64,000 bases of DNA from Paractinoplanes bogorensis. Lineage in GTDB: Bacteria; Actinomycetota; Actinomycetes; Mycobacteriales; Micromonosporaceae. The DNA lies in NCBI RefSeq assembly GCF_018829635.1, contig NZ_JAHKKG010000001.1, positions 682,001 through 746,000 of the forward strand. Direction: 5' to 3'. Below, in pieces: positions 58,883 through 64,000 of the stretch. The notes under the pieces are model-generated. The model did not search any database and was not told where the DNA came from. It worked only from the letters and a program-made list of their open reading frames with translations. Within the stretch, counting starts at the first letter, position 1. Each line of letters starts with the position of its first letter. The position numbers and the translations under genes were made by a program.

Positions 58883-59974
58883 ATGATCACTACTCGATTT
58901 GGCGCCGGGTCCACCGCGGACGACGTCGTGGCCGGGCTCGATCTCAGCGGCGTCCGGGCGATCGTCACGGGTGCGTCGTCCGGCATCGGAGTGGAGACGG
59001 CTCGCTCGCTGGCCCGCGCCGGCGCCCACGTCACCCTGGCCGTTCGCGATACGAGCGCCGGCGCCCGGACAGCGGCCGAAATCGCCGACTCCATCGCCCG
59101 CGCTCAGCCGGAAGCCGCCCGCGACCGGCCGGAAGCCGCCCGCGACCGGCCGGAAGCCGCCCGCGACCGGCCGGAAGCCGCCCGCGACCGGCCGGAAGCC
59201 GCCCGCGACCGGCCGGAAGCCGGCCGTGACCGGCTTGAGGTCAGCGCGCTTGATCTGGCCGATCAGTCGTCGGTTGCTGCCTTCGTCCAGCGGTGGCGCG
59301 GGCCGTTGCACCTGCTGATCAACAACGCCGGCGTGGTCACCAGCGACCTCCGGCGTACGGCCGAGGGCTGGGAATGGCAGTTTGCCACCAACCATCTCGG
59401 CCACTTCGCGCTCAGCCTCGGCCTGCACGACGCGCTGGCCGCCGGTGCCCGTGAGCGCGGTGAGGCCCGCATCGTCGCGCTCACGTCGGGGGCTCACATG
59501 CGGTCGCCGATCGTGTTCGACGATCTCCACTTCGAGCGCCGCGACTACGACCCGCAGGAAGCCTATGCGCAGTCGAAAACAGCCAATGTGCTGTTCGCGG
59601 TCGAGGCCACCCGGCGCTGGGCGACCGACGGCATCGTGGCCAACGCAGCCAACCCGGGCGGCGTCGCCACCGGTCTCCAGCGCGACTTCACGCCCGCGCA
59701 GAAGGAATACCTGGCCCGCGCCGAGGCAGCCGGCGTCTTCACCTACAAGACAACCCAGCAGGGCGCAGCCACCACGCTCGTGGCCGCGGTCGCGCCCGAG
59801 TTCGCCGGCGTCGGCGGCCGCTACCTCGACGACGGCAACGAGGCCGCAGTGGTCGGCGACGACGCGAACCTGTTCGAGAACAGCCACGCCGTCAAGCAGT
59901 GGGCGCTCGACCCCGAAACCGCGCGACGGCTGTGGACGGTAAGCACGGAGCTGGTCGGGCCAGAGCCCCGGTGA
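58883..59974 (+). CDS. short-chain dehydrogenase with heptapeptide-repeat insertion
   Basis: A 363-residue classical SDR of the WW-domain oxidoreductase/retinol-dehydrogenase-like group. The cofactor loop TGASSGIG is at residues 30-37, NNAG at about 148, the catalytic Ser in LTSGAHM and the Tyr-Lys pair in YAQSK. Between beta-3 and the LEVSALDLAD strand lies an insertion of about 42 residues made of six PEAARDR heptapeptides (about residues 75-117), absent from normal SDRs. AGGAGG precedes the ATG. A divergent TetR probably controls it. Confidence 0.87.
   Translation: MITTRFGAGSTADDVVAGLDLSGVRAIVTGASSGIGVETARSLARAGAHVTLAVRDTSAGARTAAEIADSIARAQPEAARDRPEAARDRPEAARDRPEAARDRPEAARDRPEAGRDRLEVSALDLADQSSVAAFVQRWRGPLHLLINNAGVVTSDLRRTAEGWEWQFATNHLGHFALSLGLHDALAAGARERGEARIVALTSGAHMRSPIVFDDLHFERRDYDPQEAYAQSKTANVLFAVEATRRWATDGIVANAANPGGVATGLQRDFTPAQKEYLARAEAAGVFTYKTTQQGAATTLVAAVAPEFAGVGGRYLDDGNEAAVVGDDANLFENSHAVKQWALDPETARRLWTVSTELVGPEPR
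59108..59233. repeat. 21-bp coding minisatellite in the SDR gene
   Basis: Six tandem 21-bp units, CCGGAAGCCGCCCGCGACCG plus one base. The first five are identical and the last variant (GGCCGTGAC). They encode PEAARDR heptapeptides in frame. Confidence 0.93.
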
Positions 59975-60806
59975 CCACGCGGCGGTGACGGGTCACGCGG
60001 CGGTGAGGGGTCACGTGGCGGTGACGGTCACGTGGCGGTGACGGGTCATGCGGTGGTGACGGGTCACGCGGTGGTGAGGGGTCGCGCGCGGTGACGGGGT
60101 CACGCGGCGGTGACGGGTCGCGCGGGGCAGGTCCCCGACCACGAGTCCCTCAGCCACTGCGCCATGGCGCGGGGCGCGACCGACCGCGACCCCGAGACGC
60201 GCCGGGCCTCATCACCGGCCCACCCACGCCGGCCACACGACAGATGACGGCGATCACCCACCCACGGAGCCCGAAGAGGCCGCGCGGATCAGGACGCAGC
60301 CGTCGCGCGGTGGTGAGGAATCGCGCCGAGGGAGGACCGCGCGGCGGTGACGGGCTGCGCGGCGGTGACGGGCCGCGCGGCGGTGACGGGCCGCGCGGCG
60401 GTGAGGGGTCGCGCGCGTGAGAGGTCACGCGGCGGTGCCGGGGCACGCGGCGGTGAGGGGTCACGTCGTGGTGACGGGTCGCGCGCGTGAGAGGTCACGC
60501 GACGGTGACGGGCTGCGTGGCGGTGACGGGCTGCGTGGCGGTGACGGGCTGCGTGGCGGTGACGGGCCGCGTGGCGGTGACGGTCACGTGGCGGTGAGGG
60601 GTCATGCGGTGGTGACGGGCCGCGTGGCGGTGACGGGCCGCGTGGCGGTGACGGGCCGCGTGGCGGTGACGGGCCGCGTGGCGGTGACGGGCCGCGTGGC
60701 GGTGACGGGCCGCGTGGCGGTGACGGGCCGCGCGACGGCGGAGAATGCGCCCAGGGGAGAGCCGCGCGACGGTGAGGGGGCGCGCCGATAAAGCGCGCCG
60801 AAGCAG
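59975..60806. repeat. 830-bp GTGACGGG minisatellite field
   Basis: Almost the whole interval between the SDR and GDPD genes consists of degenerate 16-18-bp repeats of the type GGTGACGGGYCRCGYGGC. The core at 60611-60732 holds six to seven exact 18-bp copies of GGTGACGGGCCGCGTGGC. A non-repetitive island at about 60125-60300 shows no gene. Long open frames on both strands are by-products of the repeat. Confidence 0.9.
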
Positions 60807-61568
60807 CTAGTCGGGCCAGACGCCTCGGGCGCGGTAGACGTCGCGCAGGACGGTCAGGCGGTCGGTCATGATGCCGTCTACGCCCAGGTCGAGCAGGCGG
60901 TTCATCTCGGCCGGCTCGTCGATTGTCCACACGTGTACGTGCAGGCCCAGGCGGTGGGCCAAGGTTACGAAGCGCCGGTCGACCACCGGGAACGGGCCCT
61001 GACGCGGGGGCACCTGCACGGCGGCCACCGAAGGGGGCAGGCGCAACCGCAGGCCGGCCAGTGACGCCATCCGCAGCCGCGCCACCCCGCGCATCCCGAG
61101 CGAGGTGGCCACCGCCGGACCGGCCAGTTCGCGCACCCGGGCCAGGCGCCGGTCGCTGAACGAGGCCAGCAGCACCCGGTCGGCCGCGCCCGACTCGCGG
61201 ACGCAGGCGACCGTCGGGGCGACGCCGGTGTCGGACTTGACGTCGATGTTGAAGCGGACATGGGGCCAGGCCGCGAAGACCTCGTCGAGCCGGGGGACCG
61301 CGGCTGCCCCGCCGATCCGCACCGAGCGCAGGTCGGCCCAGGTCATCGACGAGATCCGGCCGGTGCCGTCGGTCACGCGGTCGAGCGTGGTGTCGTGGAA
61401 GACGACCGGCACCCCGTCGGCGGTGGCGTGCACGTCGGTCTCGACATAGCGGTAGCCGAGCCGGACGGCGCGCTCGAAGGCCTCCACCGTGTTCTCGTCG
61501 CCGTCGGCCGCGCCGCCCCGGTGGGCGAAGGCCAGCGGCGCCGGGAGGTCCAGGTAGGGCAGGGGCAC
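60807..61568 (-). CDS. glycerophosphodiester phosphodiesterase
   Basis: A 253-residue GDPD. The TIM-barrel active site is clear: FAHRGG near the N-terminus, GDENTVEAFERAV, VETDVHATADGVPVVFHDTTLDRVT with the catalytic His and acidic metal ligands, and the C-terminal HVWTIDEPAEMNRLLDLGVDGIMTD. It hydrolyses glycerophosphodiesters to glycerol 3-phosphate and an alcohol such as choline. There is no signal peptide. The GTG at 61568 or the TTG at 61571 is the start. It is divergent from the choline-dehydrogenase-like gene. Confidence 0.92.
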   Translation of the reverse strand: MPLPYLDLPAPLAFAHRGGAADGDENTVEAFERAVRLGYRYVETDVHATADGVPVVFHDTTLDRVTDGTGRISSMTWADLRSVRIGGAAAVPRLDEVFAAWPHVRFNIDVKSDTGVAPTVACVRESGAADRVLLASFSDRRLARVRELAGPAVATSLGMRGVARLRMASLAGLRLRLPPSVAAVQVPPRQGPFPVVDRRFVTLAHRLGLHVHVWTIDEPAEMNRLLDLGVDGIMTDRLTVLRDVYRARGVWPD

Positions 61569-61618
61569 CAACTGATCTTACGAGGCCCGGTTTGTTGCAC
61601 TGAGGTAAAAGTCCGTCG

Positions 61619-63286
61619 ATGACATTGACCGGCGGCAGTGCGCCTGATGATTCTTTGAAGCGGCGAAGACGGAGGTGGCGCGCGCTGGAAACGATCGAGT
61701 TCGACGTGGTGATCGTGGGTGGTGGGACGGCCGGTTCGGTCGTCGCGTCGCGGCTGTCGGCCGACCCCGACGTGCGGGTGTGCCTGATCGAGGGCGGCCC
61801 CTCCGACGTGGGTGACCAGCGGATTCTGCAGCTCCGCAACTGGTTGGGGCTGCTCGAGTCCGATTTCGACTACGACTATCCGATCGTGCCGCAGCCGCGC
61901 GGGAACTCGTATCTGCGGCATGCCCGGGCGCGGGTGCTGGGCGGCTGCTCGTCGCACAACACCATGATCAGTTTTCTGCCGCCGCCGGACGATTTCGCCG
62001 ACTGGGTGAACGCGGGGGCCACCGGATGGTCGTACGAGGAAATGGTCCCGCTCTGGAAACGCCTGGCGATCAACATCACGCCGGTCGCCGAGCGTGACCG
62101 CAACCCGCTGGCCGAGGATTTCGTCACCGCCTGTCACGCCGCGCTGGGCGTGCCGGTGCACGAGGACTTCAACGCCGCGCCGTTCGCCGACGGCACCGGT
62201 TTCTTCCCGGTCGGCTACTACCCCGAGACGGGTGTCCGCTCGTCGGCCTCGGTCGCCTACCTGCACCCGCACCTCGACCGGCCCAATCTGACGATCCTGA
62301 CCGAGCACTGGGCCTTCCACCTCGACCCGGATACCGGTATATCCGTTAAAAATGGGCAAACAGTCAAGAAGATCAAAGCGACCGGCGAGTACGTACTGTG
62401 CGCAGGTGCCGTCGACACTCCGCGACTACTTCTCCTCTCCGGTATCGGCCCGGCCAAAGACCTGGAGAAGCTCGGGATCAAAGTGCAGGCGGACGTGAAA
62501 GGGGTCGGCGAGAACCTGCTCGACCACCCGGAATCGCTCATCCTCTGGGAGGCGAGCCGCCCGATCCCGCCGATGTCGGCCATGGACTCGGACGCGGGCC
62601 TCTTCGTCCGGCGCGATCCCGCCGCCGACCGCCCCGACCTGATGTTCCACCTCTATCAGATCCCGTTCACGTTCAACACCGAGCGCCTCGGCTACGACGT
62701 GCCGGAACACGGTTTCGGCATGACGCCCAACATCCCGCGCCCGCGCAGCGTCGGCCGGCTCACCCTGGCCACCGCCGACCCGGAGACCAAGCCGCTGCTC
62801 GACTTCCGCTACTTCACCGACCCCGACGGCTACGACGAACAGACCATCGTGGACGGCCTGCGCCTGGCCCGCGAGGTGGCGGCGACCGAGCCCTTCGCGT
62901 CGTGGATCGCCCGCGAGATCGCGCCCGGGCCGGCGTTGCGGACCGATCAAGAGCTTTCCGCGTACGGCCGGGCCGCTCACCACACGGTCTATCACCCCGC
63001 GGGCACGTGCCGGATGGGCGCGTCCACGGACGACGGAGCGGTCGTCGATCCGGAGCTGAGGCTCAAAGGCGTTCCCAACGTACGCATCGCCGACGCCTCG
63101 ATCTTCCCGCTGATGCCCTCGGTGAACCCGATGGTGACCGTGCTGATGATCGGCGAACGGGCAGCCGACCTGATCAGCGCCGAGCTGGCCGGTCGGAGAG
63201 AAGCCGAACTGGCGGGCCGGCGAGAAGCCGAACTGGCGGGCCGGACAGAAACCGGCCGCCGGGAAACAACCGGACGCCAGGAATAA
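61619..63286 (+). CDS. GMC oxidoreductase, choline dehydrogenase-like
   Basis: A 555-residue FAD enzyme. [19 protein letters not shown] binds [19 protein letters not shown] and [20 protein letters not shown] are GMC signatures, and [11 protein letters not shown] holds the catalytic His. It is closest in type to choline dehydrogenases. The C-terminus carries an appended run of AELAGRRE octapeptides (about 24-bp DNA repeats, 63180-63250). It ends 13 bp before a glycine-betaine-type ABC ATPase, so choline uptake and oxidation are probably one osmoprotection operon. The start has no clear ribosome-binding site. Confidence 0.88.
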   Translation: MTLTGGSAPDDSLKRRRRRWRALETIEFDVVIVGGGTAGSVVASRLSADPDVRVCLIEGGPSDVGDQRILQLRNWLGLLESDFDYDYPIVPQPRGNSYLRHARARVLGGCSSHNTMISFLPPPDDFADWVNAGATGWSYEEMVPLWKRLAINITPVAERDRNPLAEDFVTACHAALGVPVHEDFNAAPFADGTGFFPVGYYPETGVRSSASVAYLHPHLDRPNLTILTEHWAFHLDPDTGISVKNGQTVKKIKATGEYVLCAGAVDTPRLLLLSGIGPAKDLEKLGIKVQADVKGVGENLLDHPESLILWEASRPIPPMSAMDSDAGLFVRRDPAADRPDLMFHLYQIPFTFNTERLGYDVPEHGFGMTPNIPRPRSVGRLTLATADPETKPLLDFRYFTDPDGYDEQTIVDGLRLAREVAATEPFASWIAREIAPGPALRTDQELSAYGRAAHHTVYHPAGTCRMGASTDDGAVVDPELRLKGVPNVRIADASIFPLMPSVNPMVTVLMIGERAADLISAELAGRREAELAGRREAELAGRTETGRRETTGRQE

Positions 63287-63299
63287 GGGGGAACCGGGG

Positions 63300-64000
63300 A
63301 TGACACCGATGATCGCGGTAGCGGATCTGTGGAAGGTGTTCGGTCCCCGGGCCGAGCGGGTCCCCGGCTCCGCGCTGGCCGACCTGCCCCGCGCCGAACT
63401 GCGCGCCCGCACCGGCTGCCTGGCCGCCGTCCGCGACGTCAGTTTCGAGGTGCGGCCGGGCGAGGTCTTCGTCGTGATGGGACTGTCCGGCAGCGGCAAG
63501 TCGACCCTCGTACGCTGCCTGACCCGGCTGATCGAACCGACCAGCGGCGAGATCAGCATCGGCGGGGAACCGGTGCGCGCGATGACCCCGAAACGGCTGC
63601 GCGACCTGCGGCGCCGGCAGGTGGCCATGGTGTTCCAGCACTTCGGGCTGCTGCCGCATCGCCAGGTGCTGGACAACGTCGCGTACGGGCTGGAGATCCA
63701 GGGTGTGACCAAGGCCGAACGGCACCGCAAGGCGACCGAGATGCTGGCCCTGGTCGGCCTGGACGGCCAGGAACACCACTATCCCGACCAGCTTTCCGGC
63801 GGCATGCAGCAGCGGGTCGGCCTGGCCCGGGCGCTGGCCACCGACCCCGAGGTGCTGCTGTTCGACGAGCCGTTCAGCGCGCTCGACCCGCTGATCCGGC
63901 GGGACATGCAGGCCGAGGTGCGCCGCCTGCACGCCGAGGTCGGCAAGACGCTGGTCTTCATCACGCACGACCTGGCCGAGGCGCTGACCCTGGGTGACCG
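63300..64000 (+). CDS. glycine betaine/proline ABC transporter ATP-binding protein (partial)
   Basis: The first 233 codons of an ABC ATPase of the ProV/OpuAA type; it runs off the window. [13 protein letters not shown] and [19 protein letters not shown] are the family-specific N-terminal extension. Walker A is GLSGSGKST, the Q-loop [10 protein letters not shown], the signature LSGGMQQR, Walker [14 protein letters not shown] and the H-loop ITHDLAEA. It energises uptake of betaine, proline or choline. The permease and binding-protein genes are expected just downstream. ATG 63300 follows GGGGAACCGGGG. Confidence 0.92.
   Translation, partial: MTPMIAVADLWKVFGPRAERVPGSALADLPRAELRARTGCLAAVRDVSFEVRPGEVFVVMGLSGSGKSTLVRCLTRLIEPTSGEISIGGEPVRAMTPKRLRDLRRRQVAMVFQHFGLLPHRQVLDNVAYGLEIQGVTKAERHRKATEMLALVGLDGQEHHYPDQLSGGMQQRVGLARALATDPEVLLFDEPFSALDPLIRRDMQAEVRRLHAEVGKTLVFITHDLAEALTLGD

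Noticed and set aside
60417..60791. Plus-strand frame coding VAVTGR and GGDGLR repeats
   Set aside because: It is a simple translation of the 18-bp minisatellite. There is no ribosome-binding site and no non-repeat domain.
60289..61839. Long minus-strand frame through the GTGACGGG repeats and the GDPD gene
   Set aside because: It owes its length to the repeat composition, is Arg/Pro-rich, and runs out of frame through the well-supported GDPD gene.

Overview
This is a high-GC actinobacterial chromosome segment, most like Micromonosporaceae (Actinoplanes or a relative). That placement is inferred from several things: GC-saturated codons, frequent GTG/TTG starts, the Gly-Cys-Val tRNA operon, an XRE (Scr1-type) regulator followed by DUF397, a GPP34 gene, a glucosamine-kinase-like gene beside a SIS gene, and a LAXTG (sortase E type) surface protein. 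It looks like ordinary chromosome with a few accessory insertions. No complete phage, plasmid, insertion sequence or CRISPR array is visible.

Layout. 1-4.7 kb: small proteins, then an overlapping three-gene module of unknown function (1575-3756), one member of which looks ADP-ribosyltransferase-like, then a small helical-repeat protein. 4.7-8.3 kb: one uninterrupted gene fusing an amidohydrolase to a berberine-bridge-type FAD oxidase, facing a LysR regulator. 8.4-12.2 kb: a chemoreceptor, a membrane diguanylate cyclase and a secreted GH25 lysozyme. 12.3-15.2 kb: a secreted disordered protein, a TPR remnant, a small membrane protein, an integrase remnant and the three-tRNA operon. 15.3-22.3 kb: an Eis-like acetyltransferase, a serine-rich repeat protein, a secreted S15-type hydrolase with a divergent TetR, a NYN nuclease, a secreted Ig-like protein and a split-barrel flavoenzyme. 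22.3-30.3 kb: an APH-like kinase divergent from a 1077-residue STAND (NACHT-like) ATPase, then a Ca-binding secreted protein, an FMN reductase, and a TetR with a divergent membrane protein. 30.3-38.7 kb: a solute-binding/VWA lipoprotein-like protein, repeat-rich DNA with a nonsense-interrupted small gene, Lrp, a GNAT-like protein, an amino-acid permease, GPP34 and the XRE/DUF397 pair. 38.8-46.9 kb: a glucosamine-kinase-like/SIS pair; TetR with a palindromic operator in front of a coupled glycosyltransferase-aldehyde dehydrogenase operon; a GMC oxidoreductase and an IclR regulator. 46.9-57.7 kb: secreted CAP and M4 proteins, an LLM flavoenzyme, an XRE fusion, a methyltransferase, an Rpn-like nuclease, an MFS carrier, a siderophore-interacting protein and a LAKTG surface protein. 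57.9-64 kb: a TetR/SDR pair, an 800-bp minisatellite field, GDPD, and a choline-dehydrogenase-like gene running into a glycine-betaine ABC ATPase cut off by the window end.

Two DNA-level properties stand out. First, short tandem repeats of 15-73 bp sit at many gene ends and inside several coding regions, usually as codon-phased amino-acid repeats. Second, the 11-mer TTTCCCGTACG (or its complement CGTACGGGAAA) occurs nine times, in both orientations and in several reading frames.
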